Positions 37,716-46,691 of a stretch of 64,000 bases of DNA are shown piece by piece. The stretch's first letter is position 1; each line of letters begins with the position of its first letter. The stretch is taken from contig NZ_JJMU01000024.1 of the NCBI RefSeq assembly GCF_000757725.1, positions 1-64,000 on the forward strand. The letters are read 5' to 3'. The translations under genes were made by a program, and so were the position numbers. The notes below the pieces were generated by a model, which ran no database searches, was not told where the DNA came from, and saw only the letters and a program-made list of their open reading frames with translations. Origin of the DNA: Sphingobacterium deserti. Lineage in GTDB: Bacteria > Bacteroidota > Bacteroidia > Sphingobacteriales > Sphingobacteriaceae.

Positions 37716-37894
37716 GTTCCAAGGCAAGACTATAAAAAGTTTGTGAGGAAGACCCGCATCTCAGCAAAGAGGTAAATCAGTTCAACTTTTTGCCGATGTA
37801 CTTGATCGTTTGATGCAACAGCCCGTTATGCAATAAGCAGTGTAGCAATCCTCCTTCTACCATCGTTTATAACTGATAACCAACATGATCGAAG

Positions 37895-38305
37895 ATGAAA
37901 ATATTAAATACACTGTCGGTAATCGTTCTCGTTTTAATGGCTTTAGGCTGTAATAAAGCAGATGTTCCTGTCAATAGCAATGAACTAACGGGCAAGTGGA
38001 AGTTGGTTGGCGCAAACTGGGGATTGCCCGATGGCGATGTAGAAGTGAAAAATGGTCACGAACTATTTTTTCATGCGGACGGAACGTTTCAGAAACTAAA
38101 ATATAATGGTTGCCAAAACGGGAACTATCGATTGACAGACAGCTCTATTATTTTTGACTACGACTGTGCTACGAAAAGCACCATGCTTAGCGAGGGCGTT
38201 CAGGAAGATTATTACTCCCTCACAAATGGTTTACTACACCTTACGCCCAGCTACCTGAATTGCGCTGAGGGCTGTACCGACAGCTATAAAAAGATAGCAG
38301 ATTAG
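37895..38305 (+). CDS. Lipocalin-like lipoprotein
   Basis: A 136-residue lipoprotein; lipobox LMALGC near residue 19. The body (GKWKLVGANWGLPDGD; LFFHADGTFQKLKYNGCQNG; YRLTDSSIIFDYDC) is the small lipocalin-like barrel frequent in Bacteroidota, with four cysteines in the mature part likely forming disulfides (NGCQNG, YDCATK, LNCAEGC). The ligand is unknown. The 265-bp gap before it holds the terminator of the previous gene and no other supported feature. It is followed by a 209-bp gap without a clear element. Confidence 0.75.
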   Translation: MKILNTLSVIVLVLMALGCNKADVPVNSNELTGKWKLVGANWGLPDGDVEVKNGHELFFHADGTFQKLKYNGCQNGNYRLTDSSIIFDYDCATKSTMLSEGVQEDYYSLTNGLLHLTPSYLNCAEGCTDSYKKIAD

Positions 38306-38514
38306 AAAAGACGTGATTTTTGTACCGAACCCCTTACGAGTACGCGCTGTTGTTCATTCTGCGTAGCGGTATAGGCTAATCTATGTTGAGGGGTCTCTAT
38401 AATATTTAATTTAGGTCGCACGGTTTATTTCAATGATTTTTGCATTAGTCAACAGCGGTATGTACCTTCATGGTTCCAAAACTTTAACCGATAAGTCACC
38501 AACAAGACCGCCTA

Positions 38515-38835
38515 ATGAACAAACTACTATTGACTTTCTTACTCGCCACGATCTCTTTTCTGAGCTATGCACAAAACCAATACGCAACCACCAGCAACGG
38601 ACGGACGGTTCTGCTGAAACCAAATGGTACTTGGGAGTATGTACAGTCGGAGGGATCTACTACGCATGGAACAACTTCCAACAGGCGTTCTGGCCGTAGT
38701 ACCTACAGTGCCTCTTCGCAGCCTACATCCAATCGTGCGAAGCAACGGCAGTATATCCGTGGGCCACGGGGAGGTTGTTACTACATCAATTCCAACGGAA
38801 ACAAAACCTATGTAGACCGCAGCATGTGCAATTAA
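38515..38835 (+). CDS. Small exported protein with PBCV-specific basic adaptor-like C-terminus
   Basis: A 106-residue exported protein; signal peptide ending LSYA before QNQY. A first short motif TSNGRTVLLKPNGTWEYVQ is common in small Bacteroidota secreted proteins. A Ser/Thr/Arg-rich linker follows (about 48-78). The C-terminal RGPRGGCYYINSNGNKTYVD with RSMC matches the PBCV basic adaptor-like domain, also found at the end of many Bacteroidota nuclease-like and secreted proteins, with two conserved cysteines. Function is unknown. ATG start, no neighbour in operon. Confidence 0.75.
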   Translation: MNKLLLTFLLATISFLSYAQNQYATTSNGRTVLLKPNGTWEYVQSEGSTTHGTTSNRRSGRSTYSASSQPTSNRAKQRQYIRGPRGGCYYINSNGNKTYVDRSMCN

Positions 38836-38917
38836 CGAATGGACAGCCTTAAGCATAGATGCACAATCCGCTACTGGCTGCGATATCTAAAATTGCACTG
38901 AAGTAGCCGCTTTAAAA

Positions 38918-38952
38918 CAATCCCTGGAAAGCGAAATGCTTTCCAGGGATTG
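38918..38952 (-). terminator. 15-bp hairpin at the end of Sus-like locus 2
   Basis: CAATCCCTGGAAAGC (38918-38932) and its exact complement (38938-38952) flank a 5-base loop. On the minus strand the hairpin is followed by TTTTAAAG and starts 19 bp after the stop of the last locus 2 gene. It may also stop the convergent plus-strand gene ending at 38835. Confidence 0.75.
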
Positions 38953-38971
38953 TGAGATCATTGATTTGTCC

Positions 38972-39778
38972 TTAATTATTCGCTTGATAGATGGCCAATA
39001 CGGGTAAGTGATCAGACGCATATTGCCCCAACATGGCTTGGGAAGATACCAAAGTATATTGTTGATTTGAGAGCTTGTTGTTCGCTATAAAATCTATTGC
39101 TTTGTTTGGATTGCGAACTGGATAAGAGTTCGGGCAGCTCCCGGCGCACGATATACTGAATTCTTTTTTTAATACTGCTATTTCACCACTTTGAGGTTCA
39201 GCATTGTAATCCCCGCCAATAAATAGGGGCTTTGCAGTAGATTGGCTGAGTATATTCAGTTCCTCGGCCTGCACCGTGCGGTTCGGGACATGAAGATCAA
39301 AATGGGTAGAGCCAAATTCGATGGTTTCACCATTTGGAAGTACAACGCTGGCTAGCACCACGCTTCTCTTTTCTCCAGGAATAGACATAGGCAAGTCCAT
39401 TCTCCTTTTATTACTTAAAGGATACTTACTTAAAATAGCCACACCATATTCTCCTCCTTGATAATCTATTGATTTAGAAAAGTGATATTCCATACCTAGG
39501 AGCGCAGCGAGTTGCTCCGCTTGGTTTACTTTGCCCGAACGTGGCACGTTCACATCAACTTCCTGTAGCGCGATCAACTCCGCATTGCTTTGACGGATAA
39601 CCGCAGCAATATTTCCCAGATTTACCGTCTCAGAATTTGCCGGCGCGCCATGATGTATGTTATAGGTCATCATCGTAATTTTTTGCTTTGCTACGACCAC
39701 CTCATTCTGTTGTGAGCTGCTGCAGCAGGTGATGATAGAAAGGAACATCAGGGCGAGAGTTAGATTTTTTAAAAGCAT
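38972..39778 (-). CDS. Endonuclease/exonuclease/phosphatase family lipoprotein, catalytic residues intact
   Basis: A 268-residue lipoprotein (lipobox SIITC near residue 18). The EEP (DNase I-like) motifs are complete: TYNIHHG (N), IALQEVD (E, metal), GSTHFDL (H), GGDYNAEP (D and N), KAIDFIANN (D) and ASDHLPVLAIY (D-H pair). The family hydrolyses phosphodiesters in nucleic acids, inositol phosphates or sphingomyelin; the exact substrate is open. Two conserved cysteines (SCAGSC) may form a disulfide. It begins 1 bp after the stop of its inactive paralogue (39780-40643) and is the last gene of the susC-susD operon at 38972-45527. Confidence 0.9.
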   Translation of the reverse strand: MLLKNLTLALMFLSIITCCSSSQQNEVVVAKQKITMMTYNIHHGAPANSETVNLGNIAAVIRQSNAELIALQEVDVNVPRSGKVNQAEQLAALLGMEYHFSKSIDYQGGEYGVAILSKYPLSNKRRMDLPMSIPGEKRSVVLASVVLPNGETIEFGSTHFDLHVPNRTVQAEELNILSQSTAKPLFIGGDYNAEPQSGEIAVLKKEFSISCAGSCPNSYPVRNPNKAIDFIANNKLSNQQYTLVSSQAMLGQYASDHLPVLAIYQANN

Positions 39779-39779
39779 A

Positions 39780-40643
39780 TTATTCTTCTTTGAGTTTTAA
39801 CTTAAATTCAGCGGTCATTGGCAGAAAAGTATTTCCGGATTTGCTAAAGGTTTCATATTTACCGATGCTGATTGCGTTGGCCTTGTCTTGGAAAGTGATG
39901 TAGTCAAACACGCCCGTAGGATTGGCCTTCGGGGAATTTAACGGACATCCTGCACCGAGGCAAGCGAAGGTAAAGCTTCCTTTGAGGTAGCTAAGCACCT
40001 GTCCGTTGTCCTTTTCCTGTTCATTAAAATTTCCGACTAAAATAACAGGCTCAACAAGCTTTTCAGTAGCATTCAGCAGATCAACCACTTGAAGATTTCG
40101 GTTATTAACGTTCGATGGATCGAGTTCCGTTCCTGCAAAATAGAGGGGTTGACCGGGAGCTGCCTCAACTTTGATCATCACCATACTCCGGAGTTCGGCG
40201 TTGTTGCCATCCTCTCGACGCAGCAATTGTGCATGTTTCTCTAATATCGGGAATTTAGAAAGCACAGCATTTCCAAAGCCTCCTGTTTGGAAATCGAAAT
40301 TCTTCTTGAAGAAAAGCTGCATTTCTAATGCATCCGCAATCTCTTGTGGGCGGTTCACCTTCTCCGCACGCGTGGTGGCGCTATCTACCTGTCTCAGAAA
40401 AAGCAGATCAGGGTTATATTCTTTAATGGCTTCACGCGTTACAGCAAAGTCGTTGGCCGTTCCCACGCGCAAGTTAATAGACATCACCTTTAGCGTTTTG
40501 CTAGGGCCTTCACTTGGTGGCTCAGGTTCTTCAATTTCCCGCGCAGGTAGCAGATCCCAATTTCCGGGATCGTATGATTTACGGCACGATTGTATTCCTA
40601 AAAGGATAATCGGCAACAGAATAATGATACAATATTTTTTCAT
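39780..40643 (-). CDS. EEP-fold lipoprotein with catalytic residues lost (pseudoenzyme)
   Basis: A 287-residue lipoprotein (lipobox LGIQSC near residue 20). It aligns along its length with the next gene, for example NFNEQEKDNGQVLSYLKGSF against DYNAEPQSGEIAVLKKEF and ACLGAGCPLNSP against SCAGSCPNSYP. The catalytic positions differ: LQEVD is LRQVD (E to Q), THFDL is TELDP (H to E), GGDYN is VGNFN (D to N), and ASDHLP is GNTFLP (D-H to T-F). The N of MSINLRVG and D of VFDYI stay. The frame is intact, so it is kept for some reason, perhaps binding. It starts 6 bp after susD. Confidence 0.85.
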   Translation of the reverse strand: MKKYCIIILLPIILLGIQSCRKSYDPGNWDLLPAREIEEPEPPSEGPSKTLKVMSINLRVGTANDFAVTREAIKEYNPDLLFLRQVDSATTRAEKVNRPQEIADALEMQLFFKKNFDFQTGGFGNAVLSKFPILEKHAQLLRREDGNNAELRSMVMIKVEAAPGQPLYFAGTELDPSNVNNRNLQVVDLLNATEKLVEPVILVGNFNEQEKDNGQVLSYLKGSFTFACLGAGCPLNSPKANPTGVFDYITFQDKANAISIGKYETFSKSGNTFLPMTAEFKLKLKEE

Positions 40644-40649
40644 GAGGTA

Positions 40650-42242
40650 TTAATAATTTGAATTTTGTGTCATGTTCGGGTTTGCAATCAATTCAGTCTC
40701 GGGGATAGGCCATAGGCCTTCCCGGGCAGGATCATATTTACGCGTCTGTACGCGAACCACCTCGCCTGTCGTCGGGTTCGTAGCGCCATACACTTCAACA
40801 TTCATCACACTATTATCAATCTGCCAACGGCGGATGTCGAAATAGCGACCCCCTTCGAAGGCTAACTCGGCTTGGCGTTCGCGACGTATAAGTTCCCGCA
40901 TTTTTTGCTGGCTGTTGTAGATTCCTGTATTCACGCTCGGCATCCCCACACGGTTTCGCACCTCATTGATCGCGCTAACAGCGTCCGGGCTATTCCACTC
41001 GGCACTTTCGATCATCGCTTCCGCATAGTTTAAGAGAATCTCGGCATAGCGAATAACCATAAAATCTAGCGTTCCACTTTTCGATTGCCTGTCGCGGGCA
41101 TCTACATATTTCTTGATCCAAAAGCCTGTCGCTGTTGATTTTGTTTCACCTATGCGATCGCTTGGGTTATAGAAAGGATCGAGCCGATATTGCCCCTGGA
41201 AGCTTTCGCCAGGCACGAAAAGGGAAGCTGCAAGTCGTGGATCACGATTGTTATTGTGGTTTGGCTGGCGCTGATAGATCAACATGGAGTCGCGACCCAA
41301 CTCTTGAATCGTTCTCCCCTGCTTAGTTTCGTAATTATTGACGACGGTATTTGTCGGAGACAGATACGTTTCGCCGCCTATACCGAATGGCGCGAAGGTA
41401 GTCCATGCATTAGCACAGCCATTCTCCTTGAAGAGAATACGTTCGTCATTCAGCTCGCCCGCATAGCTGAAAAGCTCGCTATAGCTTGCCGCGCGGTTGT
41501 TAGTGTTTACCCAAAGCTTGTACACTTTAGAATCGATAACCTTTTTAGATGCCGTCTTTACAAGCGCATAATCCTTCTTAAAAAGCCCCATCCGCGATAA
41601 CAGTGACCAGCACACGCCACTAGACATACGCCATCTGTCTGCGTTAACATAGGTTGCGGGCAAAAGATTTGCACATTCGGTCAGTTCAGCGACGATGTAA
41701 TTATACACCTCATCTGCAGGAGTACGTTGCTGCACATTCTCTTCCGGCGTAAGCGATTTTGTTAGCAAGGGAATATCTCCGAAAAGCATGAGTAGCTCGA
41801 GGTGATAATAAGCGCGTAAAGCACGAGCTTCCAACTTCATCCGCTCGCGGAGAGCGGCATCCATAAATACTTTGTCTACATTTTCCAAAAAGCGGTTTGC
41901 CCGCCGGATACAGATATAGTCGTCTTGCCATATAGAGGCAGATACGCCCCATCGGCTTGTTGCCAGTCCGCGTGTAAAACTGTCATAATCGCCTTTGAAG
42001 TCGCCGCGGTGCACAGCTTCATCACTAAGTCCGGCGTAATACATAATGTTACGACCGGAAGAGCCACCTGGAATACCAACATAGGCAGAAGCCAAGGCAT
42101 TGTAGGCATCAGTCTCTGTTTTCCACCAGAGCTCATCCGTAACGCCGGTTGGACTATCTATGGTGAGGAACTTCTCACAGGAGCTGGCCAAGGTGCCAAC
42201 AAGCAATAGCAGGTAGATATAGGGTTTAAGTGTCTTTTTCAT
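40650..42242 (-). CDS. SusD/RagB family nutrient-binding lipoprotein, locus 2
   Basis: A 530-residue surface lipoprotein; lipobox LASSC near residue 22 then EKFLTIDSPTG. SusD-like N-terminal domain (LWWKTETDAYNALASAYVGI), TPR body (LEARALRAYYHLELLMLFGD), and RagB/SusD C-terminal domain (RQAELAFEGGRYFDIRRWQI; LWPIPETELIANPNMTQNSN). The last residues N-P-N-M-T-Q-N are typical for the family. It starts 13 bp after susC and is followed by the EEP pair, so all four genes form an operon. The ATG at 42242 is preferred to that at 42254. Confidence 0.95.
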   Translation of the reverse strand: MKKTLKPYIYLLLLVGTLASSCEKFLTIDSPTGVTDELWWKTETDAYNALASAYVGIPGGSSGRNIMYYAGLSDEAVHRGDFKGDYDSFTRGLATSRWGVSASIWQDDYICIRRANRFLENVDKVFMDAALRERMKLEARALRAYYHLELLMLFGDIPLLTKSLTPEENVQQRTPADEVYNYIVAELTECANLLPATYVNADRWRMSSGVCWSLLSRMGLFKKDYALVKTASKKVIDSKVYKLWVNTNNRAASYSELFSYAGELNDERILFKENGCANAWTTFAPFGIGGETYLSPTNTVVNNYETKQGRTIQELGRDSMLIYQRQPNHNNNRDPRLAASLFVPGESFQGQYRLDPFYNPSDRIGETKSTATGFWIKKYVDARDRQSKSGTLDFMVIRYAEILLNYAEAMIESAEWNSPDAVSAINEVRNRVGMPSVNTGIYNSQQKMRELIRRERQAELAFEGGRYFDIRRWQIDNSVMNVEVYGATNPTTGEVVRVQTRKYDPAREGLWPIPETELIANPNMTQNSNY

Positions 42243-42254
42243 GTAACTAATCAA

Positions 42255-45200
42255 TTAAAAATTTGCAGTGAGACCTACGGTAAATGTTTTCATGATGGCG
42301 TAAGTATATGATCCGCCCTGCGATTCAGGATCGGCCATTTTTACCCCTGTGAACAGGAATGGGTTTTGCGCATTGACATAAATACGCGAGTTCTTGATAC
42401 CGTATTTATTTAAGAAATTGTTGTTGAGGCGGTATCCCATCTGTATAAACTTAACGCGCATGTAACGGGCGTTAAACAACCAAAAATCACTACGAAGCAC
42501 ATTTGTTGCAGGGTTTGCCAGTATGCGGGGATATATCGCATCCTGATGGTTCTCATTCCAAGTGTTTGCGGCGCGGTAGGTTGTGGGGATTCCTCCTGAA
42601 GCACTAAGATTTATTGGATGCCAAAGGTAACCTGCCGATTTCCCGCCAAGATTCCCCGAATAGTCATGATTTCCGGCACCCTGCAATAAAAATTCCATAT
42701 CGAAATTTTTGTAGCTAAAACTGAAGTTTGCAAAGTAATTTACCCGCGGCGTAGGATCGCCAATGACCTGCTGATCGTCTTCATTGATGACACCATCGCC
42801 GTTAAGATCCACGTAGCGGATATCACCTGGTCCTTGACCAGCAACAATCGGCACTTTAGGGGTACTTCGGTCCGCCTCGAAATCCGCATATTGAAGAATG
42901 CCATTTGATACATAGCCGTAGTAGCTTTTAATGGCATTCCCACTTTCGTTGATCTCGATGCCACTTATATAAGGCCCGCCAACCAGATCGGTAATTTTAT
43001 TTTTATTGTAGGTAATTCCCGGGCGAACGGAAAACCGAAAAGCATCGCCTAAGCGATCATTGTAATTTAGGGAGAGCTCGTAACCGCGGTTGCTCACCTC
43101 ACCAGCATTCATGGGTGCGGCACCAATAGAACCGGATGGAGCGACAGTAGGGCTTAATATGACATCTTTCGTTACCTTATCGTAATAATCGAAGGTGACG
43201 CCCAATTTCCCGTCCATGACGGACAGATCCAGCCCGAGGTCCGTGATGTGCACTTTCTCCCAGCTGATATCTGGATTTCCCCATACGCTTTCCGTTCCGT
43301 TACTCGCATTGATAAGATTTTGGTAGCGGTAAAGGCCAATATTTTCGTTACCCAACAAGCCGTATGAACCACGAATTTTCAGGTTGCTGATGGCGTCGAT
43401 GTGGAAGAAATCTTCGTTATGCACATTCCAACCGAGCGCAACGGAAGGAAAGTATCCAAACTTCTTGCCGGGTCCAAACTTCGAAGAGCCATCACCACGG
43501 AACGAAACCTCCGCTAAGTAACGATCTCCATAGGAATAATTAATTTTAGCATAAGCTGAGGCTAATGCTGAAATATCCCAGTAGCCATTATTAAATTTTT
43601 CCATGGATACACCGGCCATCGCGTAAACGTTGTGGTCACCAAATTGGCGCGCGTAGTCTAGTGCGCCGCTAACATACAAATAGGTATCGCGAACCTCTGA
43701 ATAAGCATTGCGCTGAACGCCCCATGTTTGTACAAGCTGCTTCGTATTATAATCGAAAAAGTAAAAGTTATCGCGGTTTTGTTTGTAGACGTCGCTGTTC
43801 AGCCGATAACTAAACTGACCACGGAAATTCAGGTGATCGGTAATAGACCACTTGGGCTGCAGGTTGATGGTTGCCTGATCGTATTGGTAACCGATAGTCC
43901 CCCCCACTTCAGCATATGCGATTGGGTTGACGATGTCGGCGTAGCGCCCATAAATTGTAGGCCAGCCATCTTCAGCGGGATATTTAGGCAGCACCGTAGG
44001 CGGAAGTCGGTACAAATCATCAAGCAATCGGCTACCACCATTCGTGATGGGACGATTGGGGTAGAGCGTATTTCGTCGCACGCCGAGGACATCCAGATTT
44101 ACAACGAACTTTTTCGATAAGGATACCGACGTATTTGCACGAATGTTATATCGGCTCATATTATTGAGGGGGATCATGCCTTGCTGGTTCACATAGTTTC
44201 CCGTTATTGCAAAACGTGCGACGTCATTTCCTCCGCTGATCGAAAGCGAATGAGAGGTAATAGGGGAATATTCTTGGATAAGCTCCTTCGTCCAATTGGT
44301 GTTGGGATAGTTGATCGGATCTTCTCCGGATGCGGTTTTACTGATTTGTTCGTCGGTATACAAGATCTCGCCGCCGGAAGCTACTTGCGCATAGTTATAC
44401 ATGCGCATGTATGTTGGTGCATCTACAAATTCGGGCAGTACCGTGGGCGTTTGCACACCGTAGTAGCCGTCATAGAGCACATTGATCTGACCGGCTTGCC
44501 CACGTTTTGTAGTCACCACGATGACTCCATTGGCGGCGCGAGCACCATAGATAGCGGCAGCGGCAGCATCTTTCAAGATGGTTACGCTTTCGATGGTCAC
44601 TGGATCGATATGGTTCATATCCATCGGAACACCATCCACAAGAACCAATGGATCTGCATTATTCAGTGTAGAAATTCCGCGGATCTTAATACTTGCGGCA
44701 TCACCTCCCGGCAGACCTGATCCCTGCTGCACGGATAAACCTGTCACGCCACCCTGCAAGGCCTGCGACAAGTTGGTGATGGGCTTTTGTGCGATGTTTG
44801 CATCAATATCCAAACTGGCTACGGAACTAGCGATATGCTTTTTCTGCATTTCGGTCATACCGACTACAACCACCTCCTCCAGATCAGACACGTTTTCTTG
44901 AAGCGATAGCGTGAGGTTATTATCGCTTTTGTTAACGAGGGTTTCTTTACTATGGAAGCCGACGATACTAAAAACCAGCCTACTTCCTTTCGGCACCTCC
45001 ACTTGGTAGTAACCGGCATCGTCAGAAATGGCTAACGTGCTACCGCCTTTGATAGCCACACTCACACCCATAAGCGCTACAGGCGGTTCTGCGGAGCTAA
45101 ACACTCGACCACGCACCGTAATCATTTCTTGCTTGCCACGTGCAGCAGCATCTCTACGCAGGGGTTTTGCCGAGGGTACAATTGTGATTTGCCCTTCCGT

Positions 45201-45527
45201 TTTCCGGTAATCTAATTGATACGTAGGGAGAAATTCTTGAAGCAGTTTCTCCAGATCTTTATTCGTTGCCTGCACACTGATGCGTTTGTTCGCCACCAAA
45301 TTCTCGGAATACAACAACGCGACATCCACCTGCTTTTGTATTTCTTGAAAGAAGTGCTTGAGCGACTGATCGCGCATATGTATGTTGACACGTTGCGGAT
45401 AAGCCTTTGCCGCAAGCGATAGAAAGATCCCCGTCAGGATAAAAGAAATGATTTTCATGACATACTTGATTTTTGATGACATAGGCCATCCTGTAGCCCG
45501 CTGTTGTCGGGCCGCCGTTTTTTTCAT
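42255..45527 (-). CDS. SusC/RagA family TonB-linked outer membrane transporter with STN domain, locus 2
   Basis: A 1090-residue transporter. A long N-terminus with signal sequence ends LAAKAYPQ near residue 45. An STN signalling domain is at about 48-118 (LKHFFQEIQKQVDVALLYSE), a carboxypeptidase-regulatory domain at about 135-215, then the plug (NLSQALQGGVTGLSVQQGSG; PLVLVDGVPMD; ILKDAAAAAIYGARAANGVI) and the barrel ending TFTVGLTANF. Like locus 1 it is paired with a sigma/FecR set and an STN domain, so it should signal its own induction. Sequence identity with the locus 1 SusC is moderate, with its own ligand likely. ATG at 45527. Confidence 0.95.
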   Translation of the reverse strand: MKKTAARQQRATGWPMSSKIKYVMKIISFILTGIFLSLAAKAYPQRVNIHMRDQSLKHFFQEIQKQVDVALLYSENLVANKRISVQATNKDLEKLLQEFLPTYQLDYRKTEGQITIVPSAKPLRRDAAARGKQEMITVRGRVFSSAEPPVALMGVSVAIKGGSTLAISDDAGYYQVEVPKGSRLVFSIVGFHSKETLVNKSDNNLTLSLQENVSDLEEVVVVGMTEMQKKHIASSVASLDIDANIAQKPITNLSQALQGGVTGLSVQQGSGLPGGDAASIKIRGISTLNNADPLVLVDGVPMDMNHIDPVTIESVTILKDAAAAAIYGARAANGVIVVTTKRGQAGQINVLYDGYYGVQTPTVLPEFVDAPTYMRMYNYAQVASGGEILYTDEQISKTASGEDPINYPNTNWTKELIQEYSPITSHSLSISGGNDVARFAITGNYVNQQGMIPLNNMSRYNIRANTSVSLSKKFVVNLDVLGVRRNTLYPNRPITNGGSRLLDDLYRLPPTVLPKYPAEDGWPTIYGRYADIVNPIAYAEVGGTIGYQYDQATINLQPKWSITDHLNFRGQFSYRLNSDVYKQNRDNFYFFDYNTKQLVQTWGVQRNAYSEVRDTYLYVSGALDYARQFGDHNVYAMAGVSMEKFNNGYWDISALASAYAKINYSYGDRYLAEVSFRGDGSSKFGPGKKFGYFPSVALGWNVHNEDFFHIDAISNLKIRGSYGLLGNENIGLYRYQNLINASNGTESVWGNPDISWEKVHITDLGLDLSVMDGKLGVTFDYYDKVTKDVILSPTVAPSGSIGAAPMNAGEVSNRGYELSLNYNDRLGDAFRFSVRPGITYNKNKITDLVGGPYISGIEINESGNAIKSYYGYVSNGILQYADFEADRSTPKVPIVAGQGPGDIRYVDLNGDGVINEDDQQVIGDPTPRVNYFANFSFSYKNFDMEFLLQGAGNHDYSGNLGGKSAGYLWHPINLSASGGIPTTYRAANTWNENHQDAIYPRILANPATNVLRSDFWLFNARYMRVKFIQMGYRLNNNFLNKYGIKNSRIYVNAQNPFLFTGVKMADPESQGGSYTYAIMKTFTVGLTANF

Positions 45528-45577
45528 AATTTTGAAAGATTTTAAGTTGAATGAACGATTTGATTTAAAGCTTTGAG

Positions 45578-45597
45578 AGAGGAGTAGCTGCTCCTCT
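45578..45597 (-). terminator. Hairpin between fecR and susC, locus 2
   Basis: AGAGGAG/CTCCTCT arms (45578-45584 with 45591-45597) with a 6-base loop, starting 6 bp after the fecR stop. It is in the same place as the hairpin of locus 1 (24877-24914). It has no U-run, so it may limit readthrough only partly or protect the fecR message end. Confidence 0.45.
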
Positions 45598-45602
45598 TTC
45601 TA

Positions 45603-46655
45603 CTATTTTCTTGTAATTTTTACCTCCTTTTCATGTCGTGTAAAGTTGTAATCATTGAGCTCGTATATGTTTTTAAGTAAGCTGATAATATCGACGTCGA
45701 TATTCAATCTTCCGGAATAGGAAGGGGATGATGTATATAGGCTTTCCTCTGCGATTATCTCCACATTATACACGCGTTCCAGTTTTCGCATCAACACGGC
45801 GAGGGGTACATTATCAAATGCAAGCTGTTTTTTTGTCCACAGGATATCCGTTCCGGCAGACTTCTTATCGATATTAATATGGGCGCGAACACTATTGTAA
45901 TCAACACGCTCGCCCGGCGTCAACGTAATGGCAGAGAACAATTTCTTGGCACTTTCAAACCGCACCTTGCCGGTCAGCAGGTCAACAGCGGTGTGTTCAT
46001 CATCCTCATATGCAGATAAATTGAACGTTGTTCCGAGAACCTGAATATTAGCATGTTTGGTTTTTACAATAAAGGGCGTTCCGGTATGTTTCACGTCGAA
46101 ATAGCCTTCACCGTTGAGGTAAACTTCACGACTTGTACCGTCCATGGATTTGTCGAACGTAAGATATGATCCTGCATTTAGCCATACGGTACTGCCATCG
46201 GGAAGTTGGAATTCCTGCCGTTTACCGAATGGGATATAAAGCGTTGCATAGCTGACCCGTTCATCGCTAGGCAGATCGCTTGTAGGCAGCGCATAGTACA
46301 GCTTATGCGAGGTATGCTCATCAATGTCAAGACTCTCTACCGCAAAGTTCTGCGTTTGCAAGTCTGTGGCCGCTATTTGGATCTGTTCATGATCGGCGAA
46401 CTTCGCTTCATTGGTTTTTGCTATTTTAACAAGGTCAACATCTAACTCGCGATGGTCACGGTTGGAATAATAGAAAGTAAAGGAAACGATAAGAAGCGCG
46501 GCAGCGGCTGCTGTATACCAACGTAGGCGTTTAATGCGTCGATGGTTGTGCACATCGGTCAAAATGCTCCTCAGCAGCATATCCTTTTCTGCCGGTGTCA
46601 ACTTTTCCGCCTGGTCTATGCCGAATACTTTTTTTAACCGTTGTTTTTTATCCAC
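45603..46655 (-). CDS. FecR family anti-sigma factor, locus 2
   Basis: A 350-residue inner-membrane regulator. The cytoplasmic part (about 1-45) has KKQRLKKVFGIDQAEKLTPA; a helix lies at about 50-66 (YTAAAAALLIVSFTFYYS). The periplasmic FecR domain (about 155-250) has LPDGSTVWLNAGSYLTFD and VYLNGEGYFDVKHTGTPFIV with VLGTTFNLSAY; DUF4974 lies at the end (LAVLMRKLERVYNVEIIAEE). The region between helix and FecR domain (about 67-145) is longer than in locus 1. The frame begins with a TTG at 46688; I prefer GTG at 46655, 9 nt after AGGAG. It follows the sigma gene by 36 bp. Confidence 0.9.
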   Translation of the reverse strand: MDKKQRLKKVFGIDQAEKLTPAEKDMLLRSILTDVHNHRRIKRLRWYTAAAAALLIVSFTFYYSNRDHRELDVDLVKIAKTNEAKFADHEQIQIAATDLQTQNFAVESLDIDEHTSHKLYYALPTSDLPSDERVSYATLYIPFGKRQEFQLPDGSTVWLNAGSYLTFDKSMDGTSREVYLNGEGYFDVKHTGTPFIVKTKHANIQVLGTTFNLSAYEDDEHTAVDLLTGKVRFESAKKLFSAITLTPGERVDYNSVRAHINIDKKSAGTDILWTKKQLAFDNVPLAVLMRKLERVYNVEIIAEESLYTSSPSYSGRLNIDVDIISLLKNIYELNDYNFTRHEKEVKITRK

Positions 46656-46691
46656 TTTTAGGGCTCCTTTTATTATAAAGAGCCACAACTT

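Noticed and set aside
37716..37894. Possible gene remnant between NTF2-like paralogue 1 and the lipocalin-like gene
   Set aside because: A short readable peptide (DYKKFVRKTRISAKR) ends at a stop, but it has no start, no upstream continuation and no family I can confirm.
39780..40643. The second EEP-like gene as a pseudogene
   Set aside because: The frame is complete with signal peptide, lipobox and normal length; changes are at selected active-site positions and not random disruptions, so it is annotated as a pseudoenzyme CDS.
43728..44720. Two long plus-strand frames opposite susC of locus 2
   Set aside because: They lie wholly inside the SusC coding sequence, have no recognisable motifs or upstream signals, and are shadow frames.
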